Assembly: GCA_038503065.1 (NCBI GenBank) | Contig: JBCAMK010000012.1 | Coordinates: 124,001 to 188,000 of the forward strand | Source: Paragyromitra xinjiangensis | Lineage: Eukaryota; Ascomycota; Pezizomycetes; Pezizales; Discinaceae | Direction of reading: 5' to 3' | DNA length: 64,000 bases | Part shown: positions 12,399 to 24,027 of the stretch, piece after piece | How positions within the stretch are numbered: position 1 is the first letter of the stretch | Layout of the letters: each line of letters starts with the position of its first letter | Notes under the pieces: model-generated | The model's database searches: none | What the model was told of the DNA's origin: nothing | Seen by the model: only the letters and a program-made list of their open reading frames with translations | Program-made: the position numbers and the translations under genes

Positions 12399-14361
12399 TT
12401 ATATAAACAACCAATCAATCCCACCTTTTTCCAACCTCCGTTTCCAATCCCCACCCGTCATACCAACCCCCTCCCGATCTGCATCCCGCCACATCTCCTC
12501 GAGCAATGTACCAGCATTTTTAATATTAAACTGCGGCAATACACTCCATATATTCCTCAACGCATACCTAACAAACTCCCTCTGATCCTCACTTGTTGCG
12601 CCTGTCCCTGCTATAAACACCGGCCACACCGCACCTTTAAATAATATACTCCCAGGGGAGATACATGAGAGATGCGATATCAGCTCGCTCGTTAGTGCTT
12701 CCTGGGTGGTTGTCGTATGGGGCGGTAATGGTGGAGAGAGGACCTGGACGGCAAAGATGTGAACAGCGCATTTGTAGGCTGAGACGTGGTGGAATAACTC
12801 GAGCATGTCTACTTGCGCGAAGGAGCGTTTGTCATTAGGTTTGAGTTTTGGGAAGCGGCCTCGGAGCCAGGCTTCGGGATTAAATGCATGGATGTTTGAT
12901 AGAAGGGTTTCGGCGGAGGGGATGAAGTTCTTATCTGATATATCTGTTATGATAGTTACAGTCGTGGTATTGGCGGGCGGGTCTTGTTTTTTGCTTTTAT
13001 TCTGGTCCTTAATGAGGGTGATGCAGAGGATGATCTTAAGGAGCTCTGCGGGGCAGCCTAGGATCGAGTAGTCTTCTGCTTCTTTGAGACTGTTGAAGAC
13101 TTCTGAGAGGGAGCTCCCCCAAGGTTGGTACTCGTTTTCAGAGCCAGAAAACGCTAGACTTCGGCCGATGATGTCGATTCTTTATATTTAGACCGACTTG
13201 TTAGGGTTGTGTGGGCTGAGAAATAGGTGCGGGCATCTTACGCTGCAACATGTGTTATAAGAACCGATAACATCGAGGACATGCCTCCCTTTATTCCTTT
13301 CATGCCTCCACTCATTTGGATCAGCCTCCGTGCCGCTCTCAGATGTATCTTCCAGGTATCCCTGCCAGAATCCAAGGCTTCAAAGAACAAAAACAGCAAC
13401 ATGGCTGCAAGAACCGGCTCTGTCACACCACTTGCAGTTTGTGTCTGCAGAGCGTTATAGAGATGTTTGTACGCCCGACCTTTGTATACCAGCGCATGGG
13501 TCTCCGGGAAGTTGCAGTTATTGGAGTGATGGCGTGCAGCTACTGCCAATGCAGCATGGAGGAATGGTGGGTTCTGGGCAGCCATGGGGAGGAGGTTTCG
13601 GTATGGGTTATCGCCATCTTTCTCGAAGAGGATGAAGTCGCGACAAACCCGTTTGTCGACTGATAAAGGTCGTTAGCTTCTATATCCAATAGTACCAAGA
13701 TGCAAAACACCTTCCACATATGGGATAGGCGGAGGAGGAACGCGGCAAACCCACAATAATCAAGATAATATCGACCAGTAGCATCTATGTCCACGAAAAT
13801 GGAGGGTTTGATTTCTGATAAGGAATATTTCGTGTTAATTGATGCTGACCGTACCATCTGAAACGAATTTTCCGAGCTTGGCCCATACGAATCCGGCGAA
13901 GGAGCGCCGTATGATGATGCATAAGAAGAAGCTTCACCCTCGCTCCATACTTCCATCTCTGCCCCACCTCTATACACTTCCTCCTCTTCTTCGGACCCTG
14001 CCGCTTCAATTGGGCTGGGACCGGCGATATCGCCAACTACGGTACTTTGCGTGGGCTCATAGTGCACTATCCGTCGCGACTTTAGTATTTTCTCTTTCGC
14101 GGTAGACTTGAACTGTGAATGCGACTGTAATTGTGGCGGCGCCGGCACGGGGAAAGTTTTCCCCATCATCTTGCCCCTGCTCGCCACTCCCTTGTTCCAC
14201 ACAAGTGGCTTCTTGTAGCCCAGACAGTCCAGCTGCGTTCGAGCGCACTTTGCGCATCCAGGGAGCACGCGATCACATCTAACGCGACGTCGGCGACAGG
14301 TATAGCAGTCGACAGCGGACAGAGCTTGAACGGTTGGCGAAGGGGGAGTTGGAGTGTCCAT
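12399..14361 (-). CDS. Zn2Cys6 transcription factor with fungal TF-2 domain
   Basis: Three exons on the minus strand: 14361-13755, 13659-13242 and 13179-12399, giving 601 aa. Introns are 95 and 62 nt. The frame must leave the apparent long ORF at 13755, where the donor GTGGGT rejoins at TCGACAAACGG and restores a normal helical domain. The binuclear cluster is C19-x2-C22-x6-C29-x6-C36-x2-C39-x6-C46, followed by a basic linker, a Glu-rich acidic patch and a Ser/Tyr-rich region. From about residue 190 the protein reads as the Fungal_trans_2 (acr-2/ARCA-like) regulatory domain, with AAQNPPFLHAALAVAARHHS near its start. It should be a nuclear DNA-binding regulator; targets cannot be read from the sequence. 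Its start faces a 1.9-kb upstream region. Confidence 0.85.
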
Positions 14362-16261
14362 GATGGATGGGGTACCTAGCTAGGAGAAGAATGTCTGAAA
14401 TCGTTGTTGAGGTACCCTAGGGTGAGCACCTACGAGTAGTTACACGATTAAGCCTGGGAAGGCACCTCTGCAAGCCCCCTTACGTTATGTGGGGTTACCT
14501 GTGGCTTAATAGAGATATTTTGGGAGGGTTGCTAGGTATGGTTGTTTGGCCCGTTTTGCTTGTGAAACCCCGTGATAGCCGCCGAAAATCTAGGCCGATG
14601 CATGTACTCATGCATCTGGATGCTATATAACCGGTGCCAAAGTCCCTATTTGGGAAGCAGGAGTGGTATTTCGGGGACCTCCTATCAGTGTGATTGGAAG
14701 GTTGCGATATATTTCTCCGTTGTCGTTGAATTAGACTTTGATCGACTAAGGTTTAGCGGCGTTATCGGTCCGACCCCACATCCGCCGTTTAGCGTTCCAA
14801 ACCGCTGGGCCATTTCTGAATCAGAACCCCGGGCGGAGCTGAGCCAGTTAGCCAGGGTTCATGGGTTCTCAATCGCTAACAGTCATCAGGGAGAGGGATC
14901 GAGGGGTGACTACTCATCGGCTTTGGGAAAGTCAAAGTCGCCCAAGCAATTTGTATCTTCTTCGCCTTTGAGCCTTAATCGCAGGGGTTTTGTCTTGGTC
15001 TCCGATTTTGCTATATGGCTACATTGTGATGGCCTCTTTTGGTAGATGGTAGGAAGTGGGGGTGGAGGTGGGGTAAGGTGCACGTGGGGGTGAACTCTGA
15101 TGAACGCAAACTAGTAAATTAATATAGCAAATACGGAAAGAGCTTAGAGGAATCTAGCAGGTCACTAAAAAAAACCGCGGTGAACCATCGAACACTACTA
15201 CAGGAAGAAGTCTCTAGAACGGTATTTCGAAAGATTCCATCCAAACTAACACGCTACTCTGCAGATTCAGCACGCATGTATTTTCTCTTATCCTCCTTTC
15301 GCTTGTCCTGCTGCATCTCCCAGGTTCTACTATTCTCGCTACAGCAGCTTCTTAAGTGAAATGATTAAACTGCAATCTCGTCGCTTCCATAGTCAAAATC
15401 TCTTCTCTTTGATTCCAGCGAGTTTTGACATGTGTATATAACCCCCCATCCCTCTATCGCTAAATTTCATTCCTCGCCACAAGATTTACTCCTTTTCAAA
15501 CACAGAAATGATATAATTCATTATAATTCATTTACCACGTACCCGAACTTGTGAAGCAGAAGCTCAACACAAACAGAATCAAATAACCATTCACCCATTG
15601 ATGATTACTTTAACCGCATATACCTAGAGATGAAGGCATCAGACACCCTCCGGCCAAAACTTTCAAATACCCTATAAACCATTTCCACGGTAATAATCCA
15701 AATACACCATTGAGAGGACAAACATGCCGATAGGTAATCCAGCACAAAATCCCCACCGGGGTATCTCTCTCCAGAAACTATTCAGTCGGTGAGTTCTCAC
15801 TCCCGCTGCTTTTAACGAGTGATATTCCGTGACTAGACAATCTAGCCAGATGAGACATTCTAATGGAAGCATCAAAAGATGAGCCGATAATCGCAATCTG
15901 ATTTTCTGAGAGATGCTCAGGTTGTTTTCATCGGTGATGTCTTCCATCGCATGACCAGGAAGAAGCATTCTACGGCACCACTAGTCCAACTACATTATAT
16001 CGAATTATAATGGTCGTGAGATGCCAATTCAAAGGGTTCGACGATACCAGTATTTATTGATAAGAATCCAAAGTTTGGTTTCATTCTTTATTTTTCTGTT
16101 CACATCGGATCCTGTGGTTCCAGAGATTGACTTCCGATAGCCAACGTCGACAAGCTACCAGGACTTCTCAATCCTCTTTGTTCTCCACTACTAACCATTC
16201 CCATCACCATCTCTTCCAGCATCTAAAATCATCCTCAATCAGTTCCCCTATCATATAAGTC
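14362..16261. other. Intergenic with one doubtful ORF
   Basis: This is the upstream region of the transcription factor (minus) and of the small gene at 16262 (plus). The plus frame at 14572-15045 has no domain features and starts without context. A minus frame at 15672-15968 is listed separately as doubtful. Confidence 0.4.
15672..15968 (-). CDS. Doubtful 98-aa ORF with two hydrophobic segments
   Basis: The frame has an ATG start and two hydrophobic stretches, near residues 28-46 and 72-92, separated by a charged loop, which would be compatible with a small membrane protein. There is no recognisable family, no intron and no supporting context, and the composition is near that of the surrounding non-coding DNA. 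Kept only because its hydrophobic segments are better formed than those of neighbouring chance frames. Confidence 0.25.
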   Translation of the reverse strand: MLLPGHAMEDITDENNLSISQKIRLRLSAHLLMLPLECLIWLDCLVTEYHSLKAAGVRTHRLNSFWREIPRWGFCAGLPIGMFVLSMVYLDYYRGNGL

Positions 16262-16756
16262 ATGTCTACCATCTGTAAGCCATCTCATCTCATCTCCAAA
16301 GCTCCATTAGGCGATAGAAGACCTACTAACCAACCCTCTCCAACAGCATCTCCCTCCGCATCCTCAATGGCCTCTGACACCTCCACCGACGCCTCATCCG
16401 TTACCTCCTCCTCCGACCACGAAGACCAGGATACTCCCCGCACCACCATCGGATATGTCATTCCTCGCACCAACAAGAATCCTTCTCCGTTTCTCCTCCA
16501 TTGGCTCCAGCATGATGAGTACCATGGATACGAATTCAACGAAGACGTTCTCTTCGGCCGCGAGCCCGACAGCGACTGGTTGGGTGGCTTTATCAACCAG
16601 CCGAACAACTGGGATGAGGTTGCGAAGTGTCTTCGGTCGGAGATCACTGGGCAGGAAAGGTTGGCGCGCAGCAAGGTGTTTAAACATAAGGTTAATGTGC
16701 GGTATTGGAGGGGTTGCAAGCAGGCGTTGGAGGAGGTGGAGGATTATTATATCTAG
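16262..16756 (+). CDS. Hypothetical acidic protein, 164 aa
   Basis: A single-exon frame with ATG in an A/T-rich leader. Residues 1-60 are Ser/Thr/Pro-rich and disordered, with an acidic SSSDHEDQD patch. Residues about 60-164 look folded, with many aromatics and charged residues (LLHWLQHDEYHGYEF, DSDWLGGFINQPNNWDEVAKCL). There is no signal peptide or membrane helix, so it is probably cytosolic or nuclear. Codons end mostly in C in the first half and in G near the end, as in other genes here, which supports real coding. No family recognised. Confidence 0.62.
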   Translation: MSTICKPSHLISKAPLGDRRPTNQPSPTASPSASSMASDTSTDASSVTSSSDHEDQDTPRTTIGYVIPRTNKNPSPFLLHWLQHDEYHGYEFNEDVLFGREPDSDWLGGFINQPNNWDEVAKCLRSEITGQERLARSKVFKHKVNVRYWRGCKQALEEVEDYYI

Positions 16757-18907
16757 CGGCTAGAGATAGGGCTGGATATGATAGGTAGAGTGAGGATAAT
16801 GGGTCCAACTTGTATGGAAATTTAAAGGCTATGATCCTTCTATATCCTTTTGGGTCGTGAGATGTGATTGAACTCTTCGTATAGCTTTCGAAACTGGTAA
16901 ATAGTTAGCCATATGTCCTCTGATTCCCTGGGATGTTAAAGGTAACGAAGGATTGACTATCAATTTTGTTTCGGCCAAGAACGATTCCCTCATGGCCCGC
17001 TCCCGCTCTGCTTCATTGCTCGTCATTAGAACTTGGAAGAGAATCGCGTTGTAACATGTAGTTCCTGGCTTTTGATCGTAGTCAAGTACAACTTCGTGTT
17101 ATAGAAAGATTCTATGTCTGCACGACCTTCTCGGCGTTCTCTCTTCTCGGCATTCTTTTCTCTTGTCGCCCTGTCTTCTCGGCATTCGCTCCCTCTTAAC
17201 CCACAAGCGAACCGCCGTTCCCATCCAACTTCCTTCTTCCTCTCCACTCTCCATCCTCTATGCTCACAGACAAAAAATTCACCTAAATTCCTCGGACTTA
17301 TCTTTCTAAATAAGGATAATCGACCAAACTCAGATCAGGTATCCATCTTCATGAAGGGATATCAAGCAAAGGCTTTCTGCTCCAGAAACACTCTCATTCC
17401 TCTTGCGTATACGACCATACGCGTGTAATGCGATGCAATCTATTCGCAATCAACCAAGATAACCGACGATGCGCTTGAAATATTGTCTCAAGCTGCCTTC
17501 GGGAAGGGAAGGCTTCGCAATCAACCAAGAAAACCGTTGATGCGCTTGAAATATTGTCTCAAGCTGCCTTCAGGGAGGGAAGGTTCCGGAACCGACGATT
17601 GTTTGAGAGAGTTCTAATTCACAGCACATTCTTGGTGGGGTATCTCACCTATAAAATCAACTACCGAAAAGCGAGCTGTACAAGTATTTGCGTCTGCCAT
17701 GACAGACCCACCAATGAAATACAGATCAATAAATTCAATACCAGGTTGGCGATCTAGATGGGGATCACAGGATCGCAGGGTATGATAGTTATGATCAACG
17801 ACTACACATTCGACACCTTATTCCTTGGATATGTTTACGGATGCACAGCCTGGATTTTAACGACGTGTAACGCATATTTTACATTCGATACCCGTTCTCA
17901 GTCTGCCACAAACATTTCACTTCCTGACTTAAGTCACCCTTTCTTTCACGTGGCTTATGGTTTATTGATCCATGTCGAGAATTATAGTCGGGAATCGTTA
18001 TTGATAGATACGGCCCCCAACTCCCGAACAAGGCGGATTACATATCATACCTCATGCTTCGCCCTGCTTTCTTACTAAAGGTTACACCTCTAAATTCGCA
18101 CAAACCATTTTCACACATCATTTTCACATCAAGCGACCACTCTAGGGCACCAAGATTGGCTCGGATATCTCGGGGGAAAAACATTTCAGCCAAGGGCAAA
18201 CAAAATTACATGAGACGGTTTCAAGGCCGGAAGAATAAGAGCAGCTATTGGTTTCCAGCTTGAATATTACGGTTATCCTCTCAAATCGAAAAGGAAATCC
18301 AGAGCCTATTATGCTAAGATAGCAACCCTAACCCTTAGGCGATGATGGATTCGCGGGAGTTTATCTCCAGTGAGCACTAAGATAAGGACACTTTGTGGGA
18401 TTGGATAAACGTAGCTGTGGGTTGCTTATTGTGAGTCTCCGGCAGTCTAATAAGCACATCCTCGGAATCCTCGGAATACTCTTGGAGTCTAAACATTCAC
18501 TAGTTGAACCCATGTCTATAAAATTCTTTTTATTAAAGCGGGAGGCAAATCCGGGAATTTATCCGAGCTTGGCGGCATGAAAGCTTGTATCTCCAGGAAC
18601 GCGATTAAACCACAGGACAATCAGCGGCTGAAGCGTCCCTGCAGAGATCTTCGCATGAAATAATTACTCCATGTCCGTCCACCAACAATTATTTTCGCGT
18701 TCAGTTCCGGTGAACTCTCTATCACTGGACATGTTTCGCCCTGTGACGCACGCTATCCCTGTATTCGGGATTCTGCATGAGAAGAAGTGGCCTTTTTGAC
18801 ACTCCTGTCCGTATTACATATCTTCAGGCTTTCTCCACTCTTTATATGTTCTCCTATCTCCTACCTATTCTTCTATTTAATATCTCTAGGTTTAATCCCT
18901 TCGCACT
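16757..18907. other. Intergenic with a short tandem duplication
   Basis: No gene recognised. Short frames at 17114-17428, 17554-17757, 17758-18078 and 18054-18263 lack domains and consistent codon use. A 71-bp tandem duplication lies at 17443-17585. A CT-rich run at 17114-17260 repeats TTCTCGGCATTC-like units. Confidence 0.45.
17443..17585. repeat. 71-bp tandem duplication
   Basis: Two adjacent copies start at about 17443 and 17514. Both contain CGCAATCAACCAAGA, then GATGCGCTTGAAATATTGTC and CAAGCTGCCTTC, with only a few substitutions. The period is 71 bases, not a multiple of three. Confidence 0.85.
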
Positions 18908-20439
18908 ATGGCGGCAGAATATTATGATACTCCTCCCATCCCACTCAAAAGCCCCTTCCTCCTCCACGAGCTATTCATCCCCTCAACACTGCTCACCATC
19001 ACCCTCTGCATCCCACACCAGCAATGGCTCACAACCTCAATGTTCCTCCCCGCAATCCTAGCAGCCTACTACCACCTCCTACAAGAGACCTCGGCCAACC
19101 CAACCACCGGTTTCTTCATCGGTACATACGTCGCAATGCACGCCTACCTCACACTAAACCTCTTGGTATTTTCCAACCCTCGACGTGACTTCCGACGATT
19201 TACACCCACATACGGCTCTACCACCAAGACCAAGCAAACCCCGAACGAGTCCCAAGGGGAGGGATACCCCCAAGACTCATTCTTTCAGCGCCTAGGTTGG
19301 GTCTTCGAGCTAACCCAAGTTGCCCGCGGCATTGGCTGGAACTGGCAGATCCATCCCATCCCCCCAATCCACCCGCGCGAATTAACATCTGTGACGACAT
19401 TCTTCCGCCGCCGCATTGTACGGTTATTCCTGATGTGGGCGTGGGTGGATCTCCTCTGCTCTTTTATGAGGGATTTAGACGCTGCGTTTTTCCTACCGAG
19501 GGGGAACGCGCTCCAGTATCCAGACTCGTTCATGCCTGTGTATCGCTCGTTATTTTCGGGGCTTCCGGGGCTTGAAGGGGAGTTTCCACCTCCGAAGGGA
19601 TTCCCGGAGATGCCGCGCGGGGAGGACGCGTGGCTAGTTAGAGGGGCTTATGCCCTCTTTCTACGGACTTTGAGGACTATGCTCTCCGGCACGGCAATGT
19701 ATGTTGCTATCAATGGCGAGTATACTATTGGCTCAGTGGTCGCAGCTTCCATGGGATGTATATTTGGCCTCGGGGAAGAAGGGAGCTGGAGGAGACGATG
19801 GCTTGATTGGAGAGCTTGGCCAGATCTATTCGGCGGGTGGAGAGAAGGCGACTGGGGCCATGGGATCCTCGGGTGGTGGGGAACCGCATGGCATGGTATT
19901 TTCAAGAACGTAACACTCCCAATATCCCCCTACCGCCCAGCTTTAGCTAACACCTACAGTCCTTCGTCGCCCCAGGCAGATTCATAGTCTCAAGTCTCAA
20001 CCTCCAGAACACCCCAGCCGCAACACTCATACACCTCACAACCCCATTCATCATGTCCGCCGGCCTCCACTTCGCTTGCTGCTTCACGCAGACAGGAGGG
20101 GGCTTAGGATGCGTCGTTTTCTTCTTTCTGCAGCCTCTAGGGATTGCGTCTGAGCGGGCGTTCGTGTACGTCTACCGTCGCTATGCGCCCTATGCGGTGA
20201 GATACAAGGCGCTGGAGAAAGCAACGCCATATTTGTGGACGGTTGCGTGGTTTGTGCTTGTTGGACAGTACTTTTTGGACGAGTACAGATACGGCGGGGT
20301 GTGGGGGATTGAACCCATCCCGGTTAGTGCTGTAAGGGGTTTGAGGGGGGATGGGTGGGTGCATACGAGACCGAGTATTTTTGGAGGGGAGTGGTGGAGA
20401 TGGCATGAGAGTTTGGGGGGATGGGGGATTCAGCTTTAG
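18908..20439 (+). CDS. Wax-synthase-like membrane-bound O-acyltransferase
   Basis: Two exons, 18908-19909 and 19960-20439, with a 50-nt intron (GTAACA..CTAAC..CAG), giving 493 aa. The protein is polytopic, with helices near residues 13-60, 74-92, 165-190, and several in the last third. Family marks are the NWQIHPIPP loop after the first helical block, the WWGTAWHGIFKN segment (the W-H region of the wax-synthase/MBOAT_2 domain) and MSAGLHFACCF with H371, the position usually taken as catalytic His. Such enzymes transfer acyl groups to alcohols in the ER; in fungi they also O-acylate secondary metabolites, so the substrate is open. The start is the first ATG before the hydrophobic block. C-rich codons early and G-rich codons late are very obvious here. 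No biosynthetic core gene lies next to it. Confidence 0.83.
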
Positions 20440-23400
20440 TGTAGAGGGTATATCCTTAGGAGTTGGTCTAAAGGTTAATGAGATATGAGTTGCGAATGAG
20501 GATCGATGACTACGTGCTACATCTTGGTCCTGGATCAGAGGATGTAGCGTTGAAGTGATCTAAGCCTTTATTTATCTCAAGCTCCTGGTGATCTTGAAAT
20601 TTCTAACCTACCTTGTTGTATCCCCCATGATTTCAGGCTATCCCTCCATCGGCAATTATTCCTTCCTACTGCCTTGGAGCATTAGCTTAGCATATCCCAA
20701 GAAACAGAAATAAGGATTCACAGCCCGTAATATTCTACTTCATCAATATCATACCAGAGTCCATAGAAAAACCAGACCCCAGGATAAGTTCATTCATTTT
20801 ATCGGCCACCTATCGTTGCTATTATGGATACTGATCGTATATTACGGTTGCGCATCGGTCTGTTGGTTTATAATTGATGAGTGAAGTATCTGCACTACCC
20901 AGGTTTGCAGCTTACATTGTTACCTTCTATACAGATAGTAGCTCCAATCTGCTGGCGACTGTGCTTGGCAGAGGATATATGCCAAGATTTTCAAGGCAGA
21001 TCTCTATTCTACTCGGCGGAAATTTAAGTGTTCGGACGCCAAGACGCCAAGGACCATAACGCAACGTTTCTTGGCGTCCGAATACTTAAATTTCCTCCGA
21101 GTACGTAAATGAGGAACCCGTACTATAACCCAGGTGGTTAGATGAACTTAATGAAATTATCTATGAGGAACTCAATGGATACATGGGTTCTCACCCGGTA
21201 ATGAGCCAGCCATAGTACACTAGTATCAAAGCTTTACACCCTCTCCCCATTTTCATGAAAGCAATTACCCTGCGCTCCCTTGCTACAGTAAGTCGACTCA
21301 CTGACAGATATCACAGTATTGAGGCTGATACCAATGGCTTACCGTTAGTCAAACATACGAGTATGAGGAATTGCTATTACTACTACCGGTTAAGGCATCA
21401 AGCTCAGAGAAATGCGATGCGCTGATTGCTCATGCAAACAAATAGGCCTTTTTTGGGATCCAGGTAGATGACTGCACATGTCTTTGTGCCTACATCACAA
21501 TGCAAGCCTCGGGGCGCTTTGTCGTCGCACACTCCGTTGTGCTACCTCGAGGCGAACCTTTAAGCTATCATACATCGTGGTCCTGACTGTAAGTCGCCCT
21601 ATCTTCTCCCCTCCCACCACCCAGATTCTCGCTCACAACCGCAACCCCGCTGACATCACATTACCGCCCTCCACATGAGCTCTTTCACAATACTGCCATG
21701 TACTCGGGGCAGGCGTGAGGAACCTGAAAATTCCTTCTGCTGGTAAGATTTTTTGATTCGCTCTCCCTAGCCACACTATCGGATTGATTGGCCAACTTCT
21801 GCTTGCATTCTCAGGTTCTTCATGACTGCCCCGAGTAGCCTTTGGCACGTATGGGGGTTAGCTAGCGGCGTGTACTATCCGACCAACGAGCACGGTTTAA
21901 AAGAGAAAAACTGCATCTACTAGTCTTACTAGCGGCTTGATTGACATAGATCCCGCGTTCGTGGTGGCCTAGTCGAATGTGTCGTCAGGATTGCAAGTAA
22001 ATGTGTCTCGGGCTTTAGCGAGACTACATGCGCCCTGATTTAGAGGCAGGAACACAAAAACTTGAACTATGCACTGAAGTGAGGTGGATATGAGAACTAC
22101 CTTTGGAGGGAGTAGCGGACGTGGACGAACAGTATTGTGAGACAGGATTGTTGAGAGGGAACATAAAACGTGGTAGGTTTAGCATGCACTTGATAAACCC
22201 AACCCAATTTTTTGGGATCTGAGCTACCTGCCTGGTTCCAAGGTCTTACTTACATCCTTCTGTCAGGCTGGACATCACAGGTGAGACATAGCGCTTCGGC
22301 ACAGTTACCCAATCATTTATTCTACCCTAGGTATTCTGCAGTGATGGCCAAATAATTTCCTGGATTTAGACATGTGCTGGCGGTACTAACAATGGGCTAT
22401 GGGGTAAAAGAAGTCGATCCACGATGATGGGTCTCTCTGACGATTCAATAACTTGGATAGTAATCCACGGATTTAATTTGAATTATCTGGATCAATAGGT
22501 ATATCTCTTTTGTGCCATTTCGCTGTGCCAATCTCGACCATTTTTTTATATTCTCATCACTGATATCATGAGTCCAGTTGTAGGACATTTTGGGGGTATC
22601 CGAACGCAATAACAAGTGGTCCTTGCTTTCGAGCACGGTATAAAAACGTGTCTATTGATAATATTGCCGACGACACCTAGCTATCGCTGAGTTTTATCTC
22701 GCGGCTCGCCACCGATAAGTTGTATTGGGGTAAAGAACAAGTGGAATGCTTAGTGCTGAAACAAACCAGCTGGAGATCTCGATTAGGAATATGCTACACG
22801 TTATCGGAAACTCCACTGTTACTACCTCAGGAATGAGGTTTTGTATTAACCCTTCTATTTATTTACTTCCACTTAGATGTTTTCTCGCTTAATATTTCAT
22901 CTAAATTCTCTCCTCAATCTCTCATAGAGACAGACAAAAAATTTTCGATGCTTTCCCCCCCTGATACAAATTGTGCGCACGATTGGTTCCTTTGTGTGAC
23001 GTTTACGCGCATCTCAACCTGAGCCTATCAGCCTCGACCGATGCCAATACTGGGAGCACAATGCTGATAGGCACAAGAACTACATCCGCCGCAGAAGAGA
23101 AACAGCGCTGTCGCTGCCTATGCACGATCTAGGTGGGGGAAAGAGCTATTTACAGAGAAATTCCCTTTACTCACGTGCACCAGAAAATTAAAAGGCCGAA
23201 AAAAATTGGAAAAAATATGGAAGTGATAATTAGAGTGTCGTGTTTCCCTTAGCCTCGTCCAAGAAGTAAGTTTAGCTCACTATTGAATTTTCTCGCGCAA
23301 AATCTTATAAACGAGGGCGAGGTTGTAGCTCTGAAGATCTAAATGCAGTTGCATGCCCGGGATTCCAGCTCATATATGATCATGATCGCTAGACTCAACG

Positions 23401-24027
23401 TAACCAATCGCGACAGCTCACCGCCACCTATCCGGCCAACCGGCTGCAGTTCTCAATACACACAGTTAGCTCGGTGTAAAGATTTACGTGCTTTATGTTT
23501 CAGCCTCTAGCACCGAGCAAACGTCGCCATCTCTACAGTCATGCCACCAATTGAAAGATATTGAGAACGCATGTCTGAGATGTGTGTTTTCAGATGCTGA
23601 GGGCCTGCCATTAAGAATATTCCATGTATCCTGGCTGCTGTGCTAGATCGAGAGGCGTCAATTCCGAAGCTCCCGCCTCAAAAGAGGCCCACCAGAGAGA
23701 TATCCCTACAATGGCCTGGGGTTTTATATAAGTATCAGCATTCCCCAGAAAATTCACCATAAATTTTTACTTTAACTAGCCACAAGTGCTCTCTCCACCA
23801 TAATCGGTACCGCTCCGGCTTGCAATCGGGCCACGATACCCCTCGCTCCGAACCCTTACAGGTATTTGTGATTTATATCCATATTACTTGCAAGCTCGTA
23901 GGGTTCTGCGGCAAGCTGTAAATCTCCCCCTCGATCGGTATTTGCTTGGGGCCATACTAATTTGTCGGGGATACTCAAATCGTACTTCTAGACCGGCGCT
24001 TTCCTCTTCCCTGGTCGCTCAAGCCCC
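20440..24027. other. Gene-poor region with a fold-back element
   Basis: About 3.6 kb without a supportable gene. It is AT-rich in parts and holds a 94-bp fold-back at 21010-21103. Short frames at 21478-21678, 21633-21848, 22445-22636 and 23888-24106 have no protein character. The last few hundred bases are presumably the promoter of the next gene. Confidence 0.45.
21010..21103. repeat. Fold-back element with 35-bp arms
   Basis: The left arm is 21010-21044 (TACTCGGCGGAAATTTAAGT onward) and the right arm 21069-21103 is its reverse complement at 33 of 35 positions, around a 24-base loop. The arms would form a strong cruciform or RNA hairpin. It looks like a small MITE-like fold-back; no clear target duplication is visible. 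Confidence 0.85.

Noticed and set aside
14572..15045. A 157-codon plus-strand frame upstream of the transcription factor
   Set aside because: No domain or signal, and composition matches surrounding non-coding DNA.
16285..16719. A 144-codon minus-strand frame
   Set aside because: It is antisense to the better supported gene at 16262-16756.
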